A stretch of DNA of 64,000 nucleotides from an uncultured Lactobacillus sp. (GTDB lineage: Bacteria > Bacillota > Bacilli > Lactobacillales > Lactobacillaceae). The DNA is taken from positions 1-64,000 of the forward strand of contig NZ_CANBCP010000002.1 of NCBI RefSeq assembly GCF_947367085.1, given 5' to 3'. The notes under the pieces are model-generated. The model did no database searches, was not told where the DNA came from, and was given only the letters and a program-made list of their open reading frames with translations. Position numbers and translations under genes: made by a program. Below are positions 1-11,478 of this stretch, piece by piece (position 1 is the first letter of the stretch; every line of letters begins with the position of its first letter).

Positions 1-121
<121 letters not shown>

Positions 122-1896
122 ATATTATTAACTTCTTTTTTAAAATTACTCCCATAAAGATACTTACTATTAGTTAAATATTTATTACATGCTAAGCCAA
201 TTATTGAAACTGTTACTCCAGCATTTTGTTTAGCATTGTTAGCCCACTTAAAAGATCGATACCCAAAAGAAATTTCTATTGACATTTTAAAGATTTGAGG
301 CCATAAAATAGGGACTTGTTGTCCTTGAATAATAGAATTCGTAGTAACAAAGCCTAACTTTGCAAAACTATTTTGAAGATACTTAGCTCCCTGTATAAAC
401 CAACCAGTAATATAGTCTAAAGAATTAGCCCCTTTTATAAAGGGCATAACACAGTGCAGATCACTTTTTTGAATACTATTCATCTTTCTTGCTCCAAGAT
501 ATGGTGGATTACCAAACAAGTAAACCTCATCAGCTTTATCATGTGGCATTACTTCTTCCCAATCAAGTCTCAAAGCATTGCCACAAATAATAGCTCCAGC
601 ATGTTGTAAAGGTAGTGTAGGTCTAACAGCATCTTGAATTTCTTCATGTAACTTAACATTCATTTGGTGTTCAGCAATCCATAATGAAAGACGTGTAGTA
701 TCACAAGCAAAATCATCAATTTCGATTCCATAAAATTGATCTAAAGTGACTGATGGAATATACATTGTTTGATATCCCAAATTATTTTGTTCTTTCAAAA
801 TATCAATTTCAAGTTGGCGTAGTTGCTTATAAGTAACAATTAAGAAATTTCCTGAACCACAAGCAGGATCCATAAACTTGATCTTACCGATTCGTTCATA
901 AAGGGCATTTAATTTTTTATTATTCCCCTTTGCTTTTTCAAATTTCTCTTTTAAATCATCAAGAAATAGTGGCTTAATAACTTTCATAATATTAGGTACA
1001 GATGTGTAGTGCATACCTAAATGAGAACGACTATCTTCACTAGCAACAGCTTGCATCATTGAACCTAAAATATCAGGATTAATTTGATCCCATTCCAGTT
1101 TTTCACCAGCATCAATAATTAACTTTCTTGATTTAGCAGTAAACTTTAAAGATTCATGTGGATCTTTAAATAAATCCCCATCAACATATGGAAACTCCAT
1201 TAACCAACTTGGTGTATTTTCGGAACGATTCTTTTTCTCTACATCAAGTACACCAAATAACTTACTAATGAAATCATCTAAATCACTACCATCTAAGTTG
1301 GTTAGTTGTTTAATCTTATTAGTAAACAAGTTCTTCGAAAATATATCTGTATCTTCAGCAAATAAGCAAAATAAAATTCTTATCAAAAAAAGGTTTAATC
1401 CATGTCTACTTACATCGGGATTATCTTTAACAATAACATCATAAAGCTTAGCAAATCTTTCTGCCGCTCTAATATCAGCTGGATTCTCTTTATCAAAATC
1501 TGCCTTTTCAATACCATTCCAAGCCAAAAAGAACTCAAACTTTTGAGGTAATCTTTCAAAAGGAGCAGTCAAAGTATCTTCGGTCTTAGTATCATATGCC
1601 AGAACTTCTTTAAAATCAGTTACTAAGATATATCTTGGCTTTGAGCCCAACTCATCAATCTTTTCTTTAACATCAGTAAAAGCCTGCATTAGTTCACCAT
1701 TAGTTTGCTTGTAATATAACTTATTCTTTAAGTAAACCTCACCAGGAACATCAGAAAGATTATTTATTCCCTTTCTTAATTTAGTAATCGTTGCTTTAGG
1801 GATGTTATATACTCCCAAAAAGTCATAAATAAAGCTACTCTTATCATCTTTCTCAATAATATTGGATATTTGATCTTCTATTTCAGTTATTGCCAT
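122..1896 (-). CDS. MmeI/DnmA(YeeA)-like class I SAM-dependent DNA adenine methyltransferase, 3'-truncated by contig end (about 592 genuine residues)
   Basis: Motif I DPACGSGNFLI, motif IV NPPY, and an N-terminal PRYILVTDF segment typical of MmeI-like proteins. The last 23 aa of the supplied ORF (CLLYTSDAADEGVGGVVGGGGGS) are translated adapter/poly-C. Confidence 0.85.
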
Positions 1897-1978
1897 ATTA
1901 TGTTCCTCGCATAAATAATATTCATTAATACTATTATCGTTGAATCTAACATCTAACTCAATACTTCAAACATAACAA

Positions 1979-2010
1979 AAGCCCTTAGTTATCACACTAA
2001 GAGCTTCTTC
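1979..2010 (-). terminator. Rho-independent terminator downstream of guaA
   Basis: Minus strand reads GCTCTTAGT-GTGATA-ACTAAGGGC-TTTTG: stem-loop followed by T-run. Confidence 0.65.
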
Positions 2011-2111
2011 TTTTTGGCATACTTCTATGTCAATTAATACCTTTTTAAGTAGTTTTTGTTCCTGTTAAATGCTGATATATCGGCATTCCAACTCTAACTA
2101 ACATAATAGTT

Positions 2112-3686
2112 TTATTCCCATTCAATAGTGGAAGGTGGCTTACTGGTGATATCATAAACTACACGGTTAATGTGGTCACATTCATCTACAATTCTAGTAG
2201 AAATCTTGCTCAAAACATCCCATGGCAATCTTGCAAAGTCTGCAGTCATACCGTCAATTGAAGTTACGGCGCGAATACCGATAGTATAGTCGTAAGTTCT
2301 GCCATCGCCCATGACACCGACTGAACGAATACCTGGCAGCACTGTGAAGTATTGCCAAACATCTTCTTGAAGGCCAGCATTCTTAATTTCTTCACGTAAA
2401 ATTGCATCAGAATCACGCACAATCTTGAGCTTATCTTCAGTAACTTCGCCAAGAACGCGAATACCAAGACCTGGGCCTGGGAAAGGCTGACGCCATACTA
2501 AGTCATGTGGAATACCTAACTTTTCACCCAGTTCACGAACTTCATCTTTGAACAACTTACGAAGTGGTTCAATTAATTCAAAGTGCATGTCTTCAGGAAG
2601 ACCACCAACATTATGGTGAGACTTGATAGTTTGAGCAGTGTTAGTTCCTGACTCAATAACATCTGTATATAAAGTACCTTGTGCTAAGAAGTCAGCATCT
2701 TTTAACTTCTTAGCCTCTTCGTTAAAGACTTCGATAAATTCTTTACCGATGATCTTACGTTTTTGTTCAGGGTCAGTTACGCCCTTGAGCTTATTTAAAA
2801 ATCTTTCTTGAGCATTAACGCGAATAATGTTAACACCAAGATCCTTGTTTAAGGCCTTCATTACTTGGTCGCCTTCGTCTTTACGAAGCATCCCGTGATC
2901 AACAAAAATTGCAGTTAATTGATCGCCAATTGCCTTGTGAAGCAAAGTTGCAGTAACGCTTGAATCCACACCACCAGAAAGGCCCAAGATAACTTTCTTA
3001 TCGCCAACTTTATTGCGGATTTCTTCAACTTGCATATCGATGAAGTCATCCATAGTCCAGTTAGCTTTAGCATTGCAAACTTTAAAAGCAAAGTTCTTCA
3101 AAACATCTAACCCGTATTCTGAATTACGAACTTCAGCGTGAAATTGAATGCCGTAAAATTTCTTTTCATCGTTAGCAATTGCAGAAATTGGACAATTCTT
3201 GCTCTTGGCAGTTACCTTAAATCCGGCTGGAGCCTTAGTTACCAAATCCCCGTGACTCATCCAAACGTATTGCTCTCTTGGTAAGTCCTCAAATAAGACT
3301 GCATTAGGATCCGTTACTTCGATATCAGCACGCCCATATTCTGAGTTATCAGCTTTTTCAACGCTACCGCCTAAGTCGTAACTCATAAGTTGCATCCCGT
3401 AACAAATTCCCAAAATTGGAATGCCTAACTTGAAGATTTCAGGATCAACTTTCAAAGCACCCTCATCATAAACACTATTTGGGCCACCAGAAAAAATAAT
3501 TCCCTTAGGATTCATTTCTTTGATCTTTTCAATGCTCAAGTCATGTGGTAAAAGTTCTGAATAAATACCGAAATCACGAATTCGACGAGTAATCAATTGA
3601 TTGTATTGACTACCAAAATCTAAGACAATAATTTTATCAAAGTCGCTAAGATTTTTTGTTGCCACGTTTTTGCTCCTTTTGTTCAT
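2112..3686 (-). CDS. guaA: GMP synthase (glutamine-hydrolysing)
   Basis: GATase motif GICYGMQ, PP-loop [10 protein letters not shown]-terminal KPPSTIEWE; 524 aa. Confidence 0.97.
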   Translation of the reverse strand: MNKRSKNVATKNLSDFDKIIVLDFGSQYNQLITRRIRDFGIYSELLPHDLSIEKIKEMNPKGIIFSGGPNSVYDEGALKVDPEIFKLGIPILGICYGMQLMSYDLGGSVEKADNSEYGRADIEVTDPNAVLFEDLPREQYVWMSHGDLVTKAPAGFKVTAKSKNCPISAIANDEKKFYGIQFHAEVRNSEYGLDVLKNFAFKVCNAKANWTMDDFIDMQVEEIRNKVGDKKVILGLSGGVDSSVTATLLHKAIGDQLTAIFVDHGMLRKDEGDQVMKALNKDLGVNIIRVNAQERFLNKLKGVTDPEQKRKIIGKEFIEVFNEEAKKLKDADFLAQGTLYTDVIESGTNTAQTIKSHHNVGGLPEDMHFELIEPLRKLFKDEVRELGEKLGIPHDLVWRQPFPGPGLGIRVLGEVTEDKLKIVRDSDAILREEIKNAGLQEDVWQYFTVLPGIRSVGVMGDGRTYDYTIGIRAVTSIDGMTADFARLPWDVLSKISTRIVDECDHINRVVYDITSKPPSTIEWE

Positions 3687-3901
3687 CTACATTTTTAATT
3701 AACTTTACTAGGAAAAAAATAAAAGGTCAATCAAAAATATTAAAATCAGTAAAATTGTTCGGTTTTACAAGACTGCATCACTTAAAATACAAGTAAAAAG
3801 CTGAATAATAAAATCCTTTTCGCAAACTTAATTCGCCTTTTTCTGTAAATTTGCTTGTTTTCTAAAGACGATTTTGCTAACATAAAAGGCAACTTAATAA
3901 T

Positions 3902-3966
3902 ACTTATATATCGTCGAAATAAGGTCGACAGTCTCTACCCGGAACCATAAATTCTGGACTATAGGT
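3902..3966 (+). promoter_or_regulatory. Purine riboswitch aptamer (guanine/xanthine type)
   Basis: ACTTATA...TATAGGT P1, GTCGA/TCGAC P2, core GTCTCTACC, CCGGAA/TTCTGG P3 with loop CCATAAA, and GACTAT with C at the specificity position; directly upstream of xpt-pbuX. Confidence 0.95.
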
Positions 3967-3995
3967 AAAACGTCAGATAATTGAGCAATTTAATT

Positions 3996-4045
3996 AAGGA
4001 CCTCTTTTACCCTTTAGTCGGGTATGAGTAGGTCCTTATTTGTTT
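3996..4045 (+). terminator. Riboswitch expression-platform terminator
   Basis: AAGGACCT/AGGTCCTT outer stem and TACCC/GGGTA inner stem, followed by T-rich tract. GGTAAAA (3964-3970) is perfectly complementary to TTTTACC (4005-4011), giving an antiterminator. Confidence 0.88.
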
Positions 4046-4062
4046 GCTTTTTGGAGGAAATT

Positions 4063-4638
4063 TTGAAGTTACTAGAAGAAAGAATTCGTAGAGATGGTGC
4101 CGTTTTACCTGGTGATGTCTTAAAGATAAATTCATTTTTGAATCACCAAGTTGATCCAGAACTAATGATGCAAATAGGTCAAGAGTTTGAACGTCTTTTT
4201 AAAGAAAGCGGCGTAACTAAGGTTTTAACATGTGAAGCATCTGGAATCGCACCTGGTGTAATGACTGCATATTGTTTAAAGGTGCCAATGGTTTTTGCAA
4301 GAAAGAAAAAGCCATCAACACTTAACGATGCAGTATATTGGGCAGACGTATTTTCTTATACTAAAAAAGTTACTAATAAGATTTGTGTTGAAGAAAAATT
4401 CTTAAGTAAAGATGACACATTATTGATCATCGACGACTTTATTGCTCATGGCGAAGCTGTCAAAGGAATGGTTAATATTGCAAAACAAGCTGGTTGTAAA
4501 ATTGCTGGAGTCGGTGCAGTCGTAGCCAAAGAATTCCAAGGCGGAAACGAATGGATTAGAGAGCAAGGCTTACGTTTAGAGCCTCTTGCAAATATTTCAA
4601 GTTTTGAAAATGGTCAGGTTCACTTTGTAGGAGAATAA
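4063..4638 (+). CDS. xpt: Xanthine phosphoribosyltransferase (TTG start)
   Basis: Protein LKLLEERIRRDGAVLPGDVLKINSFLNHQVDP..., PRPP motif LLIIDDFIAHG. GGAGG at 4053-4057 precedes TTG 4063. The supplied ORF start at 4024 lies inside the terminator stem. Confidence 0.93.
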   Translation: MKLLEERIRRDGAVLPGDVLKINSFLNHQVDPELMMQIGQEFERLFKESGVTKVLTCEASGIAPGVMTAYCLKVPMVFARKKKPSTLNDAVYWADVFSYTKKVTNKICVEEKFLSKDDTLLIIDDFIAHGEAVKGMVNIAKQAGCKIAGVGAVVAKEFQGGNEWIREQGLRLEPLANISSFENGQVHFVGE

Positions 4639-4640
4639 TA

Positions 4641-5990
4641 ATGCAAAACAAAAATACCCAAGTTAACCACAAAAAAGCAGCTCTCTTAGGTCTGCAACAC
4701 CTCTTAGCCATGTATTCAGGAGCCATTGCTGTTCCACTTTTAATTGGTACCGCGTTGAAATTTAACTCAACACAGATGACCTATCTAGTTTCAATTGATA
4801 TCTTCATGTGTGGTCTGGCAACTGCATTGCAGCTATTAAGAAATAAGTACTTTGGAATTGGTTTACCGGTTGTTTTAGGATGCGCCATCCAAGCTGTTGC
4901 TCCTTTACAGATGATTGGAAAGAAATTTTCTATCGGAACAATGTATGGTGCAATTATCGTTGCTGGTATTTTTGTATTTTGTATTGCGGGATACTTTTCT
5001 AAGATCAAAAAGCTTTTTCCACCAGTTGTAACTGGCTCCTTGATTACGGTTATTGGTTTATCGCTAATTCCAGTCTCTATTCAAAATATCGGTGGTGGCA
5101 GTGCCGCTGCTAAAAACTTTGGCGATCCTAAAAATTTAATTACTGGTTTTATCACGGTTGCAATTATCTTAGCTCTCCAAGTATGGGGGAAAGGTTTTAT
5201 TAAATCGATTGCCGTATTGATTGGTTTAATCATCGGGACTTTAATTGCTGCAGCTTTAGGGATGGTTACTTTAACACCTGTGAGCCAAGCTTCATGGTTT
5301 CACTTACCACAACCGTTTTACTTTGGAATGCCACAATTTGAATGGTCATCAAGTCTAACTATGATTATCATTGCCCTTGTTTCTATGGTTGAATCAACTG
5401 GAGTTTTCTTTGCAATAGGTGACCTATTAAAAAAGGACATCACAGCGAGCGATCTTAAAAAAGGTTATCGCGCCGAAGGTTTAGCTCAAATCTTAGGTGG
5501 AGTATTCAACACCTTCCCTTATACTACTTTTTCTCAAAATGTGGGCCTGCTCGAACTATCTGGAATCACCACCAAAAAACCAATCTACTGGGCTGCTGGA
5601 TTTTTAATGTTAATGGGATTACTTCCAAAATTTGGTGCTTTAGTTACTATTATTCCTACTTCTGTATTAGGTGGGGCAATGCTTGTCATGTTCACTATGA
5701 TCGCGGTTCAAGGAATGCGAATGCTCAAAAATGTTGATTTTGAAGACTCTCGAAACATTTTAATTGTAGCAATATCGATCGGCCTAGGATTAGGAGTTAC
5801 AGTTTATCCACAGCTTTTCCAAAACCTACCTGAAACTGTTCAATTATTCTTAGGCAATGGAATCGTTGTTGCTAGTTTAAGTGCAACTTTACTCAACATT
5901 CTCTTTAAGGGCAAAGAAGGTTTGCACAATGACAAAATTATTAAGCGCGAAGAAAAAGCGGACAGTCAAGTATTTGACAATCCACTTTAA
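4641..5990 (+). CDS. pbuX: Xanthine permease (NCS2/NAT family)
   Basis: Nucleobase:cation symporter-2 style membrane protein (LLAMYSGAIAVPLLIG, TFSQNVGLLELSGI) downstream of xpt. Confidence 0.94.
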   Translation: MQNKNTQVNHKKAALLGLQHLLAMYSGAIAVPLLIGTALKFNSTQMTYLVSIDIFMCGLATALQLLRNKYFGIGLPVVLGCAIQAVAPLQMIGKKFSIGTMYGAIIVAGIFVFCIAGYFSKIKKLFPPVVTGSLITVIGLSLIPVSIQNIGGGSAAAKNFGDPKNLITGFITVAIILALQVWGKGFIKSIAVLIGLIIGTLIAAALGMVTLTPVSQASWFHLPQPFYFGMPQFEWSSSLTMIIIALVSMVESTGVFFAIGDLLKKDITASDLKKGYRAEGLAQILGGVFNTFPYTTFSQNVGLLELSGITTKKPIYWAAGFLMLMGLLPKFGALVTIIPTSVLGGAMLVMFTMIAVQGMRMLKNVDFEDSRNILIVAISIGLGLGVTVYPQLFQNLPETVQLFLGNGIVVASLSATLLNILFKGKEGLHNDKIIKREEKADSQVFDNPL

Positions 5991-6001
5991 TTTTCAAAAT
6001 A

Positions 6002-7444
6002 TTAAAAATCAATCTGCTTTCCGTTGACACTCACTTCATATTCTAAGCTTTGCAAATCGACATGTAATTCTGCTTTTCGACTTTTATCATGATTCATGCG
6101 AATAATTCTAATCTCATGGTCGCTAGGAGTTGTAACTTTAATTTTGCCATCAAGATCAAAAGCCGTTTCTGTATTTCTAAATCTAAATAAGTTTAAGAGT
6201 TTTGCGACAACTGGACGCTTAACTTCATCAGAAACTTCCTGACGACTATAATAGTGACGATTAATATTGCGTCCTTCTTTAGTTTCTTCTAAGAGCTTAA
6301 TATCGTTTTTGCCAGCAAGCATCCCTACATAGTATACTTGAGGAATTCCTGGAGCAAAAACTTGTAACAAACGGGCAATAAAGTATTTTTTATCATTATC
6401 ACCCAAGGCAGAATAAAAAGTTGTATTAATTTGATAAATATCTAAATTATGGTACTCAGCACTTGAGTACTTTTTTTTGACGTTTGCACCAACTTTATAT
6501 AGTTCTTGGCTAGTATAGTCAACTTCATCAGGACTTAAAATATCACGAGCATCAACTACTCCAATCCCGTCGTGAGTATCTAAAGTAGTAAACTGCTTCA
6601 TCGGACACTTATTTAGCCAATCGGCCAAGCGTTTACTTTTGCCACTATATAATGAATATAATGTCACCATTGGCAAAGCAAAGTCATAAATAAAGTAGCC
6701 ATGCTTTGAAATCTTAAATGGCATTGAATAATGTTCATGAATTTCAGGTAAGATCATCGCTCCCTTAGCAGCGATATCATCACGCACCTCAGCTAATAAA
6801 TCCCAAATTTCTGGTTCTACGAAGAAGTCATTACTATCAAGTTTTTTGACTGCATAAGCAAATGCATCAAGTCTAATAATATCAGCCCCGTGATCAATTA
6901 ACTGATTTAAAGTTTCTTTGATAAATTCTTTTGTGACCTTTTTACGTACATCTAAATCAATTTGTTCAGGCCCAAAAGTATTCCACAATTTTTCGCTAGT
7001 GCCATCAGTAAATGTGATTTCTTGATATGGAGCGCGATCTTTTCTCTTATAGATCAAATCAACATCGGCCTTAGTTGGTCGATCTTTTGGCCAAAATTTG
7101 TCCCAACTCAAGAATAAATCAGCATAGTGGCTTTGATCCTTTTTTTCTTGAAAATCCTTATAATACTTAGACTGACGCGAAATATGGTTAATCATAAAGT
7201 CAAACATCAAATAATAATCTTCACCTAATTTTTCAATATCAGACCAATCACCAAATTTAGGATCTACCTTCGTATAATCCGTTGGCGCAAAGCCGCGATC
7301 ACCAGTTGATGGGAAAAATGGCAGTAAATGCACACCACCAACTGCTCCTTTTAAATCTGTATGTAAAACATCATCTAGATCTTTAATATTCTTACCTAAG
7401 CTGTCAGGATAAGTAATCAGCATTACTTTGTTAGAAATTGTCAT
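6002..7444 (-). CDS. gtfA: Sucrose phosphorylase (GH13)
   Basis: [46 protein letters not shown]; adjacent to aga and msm genes. Confidence 0.95.
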   Translation of the reverse strand: MTISNKVMLITYPDSLGKNIKDLDDVLHTDLKGAVGGVHLLPFFPSTGDRGFAPTDYTKVDPKFGDWSDIEKLGEDYYLMFDFMINHISRQSKYYKDFQEKKDQSHYADLFLSWDKFWPKDRPTKADVDLIYKRKDRAPYQEITFTDGTSEKLWNTFGPEQIDLDVRKKVTKEFIKETLNQLIDHGADIIRLDAFAYAVKKLDSNDFFVEPEIWDLLAEVRDDIAAKGAMILPEIHEHYSMPFKISKHGYFIYDFALPMVTLYSLYSGKSKRLADWLNKCPMKQFTTLDTHDGIGVVDARDILSPDEVDYTSQELYKVGANVKKKYSSAEYHNLDIYQINTTFYSALGDNDKKYFIARLLQVFAPGIPQVYYVGMLAGKNDIKLLEETKEGRNINRHYYSRQEVSDEVKRPVVAKLLNLFRFRNTETAFDLDGKIKVTTPSDHEIRIIRMNHDKSRKAELHVDLQSLEYEVSVNGKQIDF

Positions 7445-7456
7445 TATTTTTTCTCC

Positions 7457-9652
7457 CTAATCGATTGCCTTAAAATGATACAAATATGCTTTAAAGTCTC
7501 CATGTTCAACTGGATCATAAAGACCTAAATTCATCAATTCATCTCCGCCGTAAACCTTGTGAGTGTTTTGATCTTCATAATGCTTTTCTGGATCAAGACC
7601 AACTAGCTTTGTCTTAGTCAAATATGGTTGCGCACTTGCCATTACTTTAACCACTGATAAAACTGCTTCAGTTTTATCTTTTGAAACAGTTTCCCAGGCA
7701 CATTGATTGCTAGTTTGAGCACTCTTTAAACGATAAAAAGTTCCATATTGGGTAACTTGTCTAATTTTCTTATATTCTGCAACCTGATCCTTAACTGCTT
7801 GACGATCTTCTGAGCTCATCTTAGTTAGATCAAGTTCGTAACCTAAGTCACCCCACATAGCAACAATTCCACGCGTATTAAATGGTGTAATTCGACCATT
7901 TTGTTCATTTGGACTAACTGAAACATGAGAAGTCATCATTGATTGTGGATAAGCTAAACTAGTACCATATTGAATACTCAATCTATCAATTGCATCACTG
8001 TCATCACTAGCCCAAATTTGTGGATTGTAATATGCCATACCAGCATCAAAGCGACCACCACCACCAGAACAGCCTTCAATTAAAAGATCTGGATAAACGT
8101 CAACTAATCTTTCTAATAAGTCATAAAGCCCTAAAACATAACGGTGGTAAACTTCACCTTGTCTTGAACTTGGTAAATCTGCCTCATAAATATCTGACAA
8201 GTGACGGTTCATGTCCCATTTAATATAATCAATTTTCCCTGAAGCAAGAATCTTATTCATCTGTTCAAAAATGTTGTCACGGACTTCTTTTCTGCCTAAA
8301 TCCAAAACATATTGATTACGAGATGGACTTGGAGTTCTACCAGGTACGTGCATTAAGTAGTCAGGATGTTCTTTGTATAAGTTTGAATCCATGGAAATCA
8401 TTTCCGGTTCAAACCAAAGACCAAATTTCAAGCCTTGTTTGTGCACATAATCAGCAAAGTGATCTAAGCCATTAGGGAACTTTTTCTTAAAGACGGTCCA
8501 ATCACCCAAAGAAGAATTATCATCATCACGATGACCAAACCAGCCATCGTCTAAGACAAACATTTCAATGTCCATCTTTTTGGCATCATCAACGATTGGC
8601 TTTAACTTTTCTTCAGTAAAGTCAAAGTAGGTTGCTTCCCAATTGTTGACTAAGATTGGACGAACTTGATCTTTATACTTACTTCTAATAACACGATCAT
8701 GAATCAAACTGTGGAAGGCTTGACTCATTTTATTTAAGCCTTGAGCCGAATAAACCATCAAAACTTCTGGCGTTTGAAAACTATCCTTAGGATCAAGCTC
8801 CCAGTTAAAGTTGAAATCATCAATTCCAATATTGACATGAGTTTGAGCGAATTGATCTTTTTCTACTTCAAACTTGTGATTACCAGAGTAAACAAATGCA
8901 AAACCATAAGCATCCCCGGCAAATTCAGTTGTATCAGGATCAACCAAAGCCATAAATGGATTCATTTGGTGACTAGAAGTACCACGGTGACTAGCATAAA
9001 CATGAATACCTTGATTGATTTTACTGCGGTCAACCCGTCTTTCATGAGCGTGTGCTCCAGGTAAAGTAATTGATTCAAAGTCACGATCAACAAAATCAAT
9101 CTGCATTGAAGCAACCTTTTCAATATTAACTGGATCATTGCCATTATTAACAACTTTGACTGAACGGGTAATTACTGGACGATCGCGGTAAATCGTATAT
9201 GCCAATTCGAATTCAACTTGGCTTTTTTCGTCAAGTAAGTTAACAATTAAAGTTTCAGCTTCATCATCGTTTTCTACAAATGAATGTGGCAATCCTACTA
9301 AATCTGGCTTACCTGCAACAATCTTATAGCCTTGGTAGGTCAAAAAGAGCGCATTAGAACCATCTTTTTGACGAACAACAGCAGCTGGAGTATGATAGTC
9401 CATTTCGCCAGCGCTGCTATATTCTTTAGGCAAAGAGTCACGAGAGAATGTTCTATCAAGTGAGCCTGGCAAGTTACCAGAAAAGCCACGATCTACCCGA
9501 GGATAGCGTAATTGACCATGATAATTTTTAATCGCTTTACCAAAATATAAATGAGCCAAAGTTTTCCCATCTTCAACAGATAGTAAATATGAAATTTGAT
9601 CATTATGTAAATGGAATACCTGCTCGTCTTTATTAAAAGATATCATCTGCAT
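7457..9652 (-). CDS. aga: Alpha-galactosidase (GH36)
   Basis: LDDGWFGHRDDD, GLWFEPEMIS, KWDMNRHLSD, GCSGGGGRFD, WASDDSDAIDR. Confidence 0.96.
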   Translation of the reverse strand: MQMISFNKDEQVFHLHNDQISYLLSVEDGKTLAHLYFGKAIKNYHGQLRYPRVDRGFSGNLPGSLDRTFSRDSLPKEYSSAGEMDYHTPAAVVRQKDGSNALFLTYQGYKIVAGKPDLVGLPHSFVENDDEAETLIVNLLDEKSQVEFELAYTIYRDRPVITRSVKVVNNGNDPVNIEKVASMQIDFVDRDFESITLPGAHAHERRVDRSKINQGIHVYASHRGTSSHQMNPFMALVDPDTTEFAGDAYGFAFVYSGNHKFEVEKDQFAQTHVNIGIDDFNFNWELDPKDSFQTPEVLMVYSAQGLNKMSQAFHSLIHDRVIRSKYKDQVRPILVNNWEATYFDFTEEKLKPIVDDAKKMDIEMFVLDDGWFGHRDDDNSSLGDWTVFKKKFPNGLDHFADYVHKQGLKFGLWFEPEMISMDSNLYKEHPDYLMHVPGRTPSPSRNQYVLDLGRKEVRDNIFEQMNKILASGKIDYIKWDMNRHLSDIYEADLPSSRQGEVYHRYVLGLYDLLERLVDVYPDLLIEGCSGGGGRFDAGMAYYNPQIWASDDSDAIDRLSIQYGTSLAYPQSMMTSHVSVSPNEQNGRITPFNTRGIVAMWGDLGYELDLTKMSSEDRQAVKDQVAEYKKIRQVTQYGTFYRLKSAQTSNQCAWETVSKDKTEAVLSVVKVMASAQPYLTKTKLVGLDPEKHYEDQNTHKVYGGDELMNLGLYDPVEHGDFKAYLYHFKAID

Positions 9653-9695
9653 ATTTTTCTCCTAAATTAATTCTTTCCTTTAGTCAAAAAGCTAG

Positions 9696-9728
9696 AACCT
9701 TACTGCAGTTCTAGCTTTTGATTTTTTT
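9696..9728 (-). terminator. Intercistronic hairpin between msmG and aga
   Basis: AAAAGCTAGAAC-CTTACTGCA-GTTCTAGCTTTT: 12-bp perfect stem, short T-run. Confidence 0.7.
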
Positions 9729-9741
9729 CAAAATGTCCTAA

Positions 9742-10575
9742 TTATTTAACCGCACCATTGCTCATACCAGCAATAATATTCTTTTGGAAAATTAAGTAAA
9801 CAATAGTAATGGTGATAATACCTACAACATAAGAAGCAAAACTTGGACCATAGTCGTTGAAGTATTGACCTGTATAGTTGTATTGGAACAAAGGAAGTGT
9901 CCACATTTTTGAATCTCTGTTCAAAATTAACAATGGAAGCATAAAGTCATTCCAGAACCACATTGCATTGATAATCAAAGTTGTAGCATGCATTGGCTTT
10001 AACAATGGGAAAATGATCTTAAAGTAAGCAGTAAATTTATTAGCACCATCAATTTCAGCTGCTTCATCTAAACTTTCTGGTACGCTTTGTTTAATATAGC
10101 TAACATAAAGAAAAAGTGTCTGTGGAACAGCGTAAGTCAGATACAAAATAATCAATCCCCACATATTAGCTAATCCAAGTTTACTCATCATAACTGTAAT
10201 AGGAATCATAATTACTTGGAAAGGAACAAAGATACCAATAATCAGTAAGATGTACATCCAATTGAAGGCCGTCTTTTTAGACATGTTTCTTGCAATCGAA
10301 TAAGCTGCCATTGGAACGAAAATCATTACTAAGATAATTGATCCCACAGTAATAACAATTGAATTCCAGAAATAGTTAAGAACACCATCTGCAAACAATC
10401 TTTGGTAGTTGGCAATTGTCCAAGGATTCGGCCAAGCAAAGAAGTGTTCCATAATTTGCTTAGTATCTTTGAATGAACTAAGAATTGTATATAGAAGTGG
10501 GATAAGAATTAATATTCCTCCAACTACAAGGAGTGCATAGTCCCAAAATTTTTTGGTTTTATTATCTTTTTCCAT
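9742..10575 (-). CDS. msmG: Sugar ABC transporter permease MsmG
   Basis: CUT1 permease, EAAEIDGANKFTAYFKIIFPLLKP motif. Confidence 0.92.
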   Translation of the reverse strand: MEKDNKTKKFWDYALLVVGGILILIPLLYTILSSFKDTKQIMEHFFAWPNPWTIANYQRLFADGVLNYFWNSIVITVGSIILVMIFVPMAAYSIARNMSKKTAFNWMYILLIIGIFVPFQVIMIPITVMMSKLGLANMWGLIILYLTYAVPQTLFLYVSYIKQSVPESLDEAAEIDGANKFTAYFKIIFPLLKPMHATTLIINAMWFWNDFMLPLLILNRDSKMWTLPLFQYNYTGQYFNDYGPSFASYVVGIITITIVYLIFQKNIIAGMSNGAVK

Positions 10576-10590
10576 TCTTAAAGTTCCTCC

Positions 10591-11466
10591 TTAATCAACC
10601 CCATACTTATTCGACAATTTAATTTGAATAAATGAGACAATTGCAATCAAAATGAACAAGACAATCGCAATCGCATTGGCATAACCGAATGAATTATTGT
10701 TAAAAGCATAATTATAAACAAGCAAACCCAGTGATGTAGTTGAGTTATTTGGTCCACCAGCAGTCATTGCGAAGATTTGGTCAAATGCTGTCAAACCTGA
10801 CTTCAACGCTAAAATGAAGACCATTGAAATGCTTGGTAACATATATGGCAATTCAATTTTCCAGAAGATTTGCCGACTATTAGCTCCGTCAACTGAAGCG
10901 GCTTCTTTAATTTCATCAGGAATACTTTGAAGTCCTGCCAAAAAGATAATAATTGGCATTGCGACACCTTGCCATAACAATACAAAGATCGTGGCAATAA
11001 TTGCTCCAACATTTGATCCTAACAAACTAGTTTGAAGCCAACTAATATGTAAAAAGTTCCCAATTGCAGGCAAACCATAGTTAAATATTTGTTTAAAGAT
11101 CAAGGCTACTGTTAAGCCAGCTAATACTGCTGGGAAGAAAAACCAAGCTCTAAAGAATGTTTGACCTTTAATCTTTGAATTTAAGGCTCTTGCTACCAAA
11201 ATTCCGATTACAATTTCGCCAACGATCAGACAAATTGTCAAAATCGCAGTAAAGCCGATAGACTTAGCAAAATTTTGATCCATGAAGAGTAACTTATAGT
11301 TATTTAAACCAACAAACTTGTAGTTATAAGTCAATCCTGTCCAATTAGTAAAACTGTAAAATGCTCCTTGAAATAATGGAAAATAGAAAAATACAGCTTG
11401 TAAAATCAATGGGACTATAAGAAATAGCCAGCCCCAATGTTTTTCTAGAAAACTCTTTGATTTCAT
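10591..11466 (-). CDS. msmF: Sugar ABC transporter permease MsmF
   Basis: CUT1 permease, EAASVDGANSRQIFWKIELPYMLP motif; operonic position. Confidence 0.92.
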   Translation of the reverse strand: MKSKSFLEKHWGWLFLIVPLILQAVFFYFPLFQGAFYSFTNWTGLTYNYKFVGLNNYKLLFMDQNFAKSIGFTAILTICLIVGEIVIGILVARALNSKIKGQTFFRAWFFFPAVLAGLTVALIFKQIFNYGLPAIGNFLHISWLQTSLLGSNVGAIIATIFVLLWQGVAMPIIIFLAGLQSIPDEIKEAASVDGANSRQIFWKIELPYMLPSISMVFILALKSGLTAFDQIFAMTAGGPNNSTTSLGLLVYNYAFNNNSFGYANAIAIVLFILIAIVSFIQIKLSNKYGVD

Positions 11467-11478
11467 TTTTGATTCTCC

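Noticed and set aside
8741-9064. 107-aa plus-strand ORF inside aga
   Set aside because: Antisense shadow of a well-conserved GH36 gene; no RBS or family signature.
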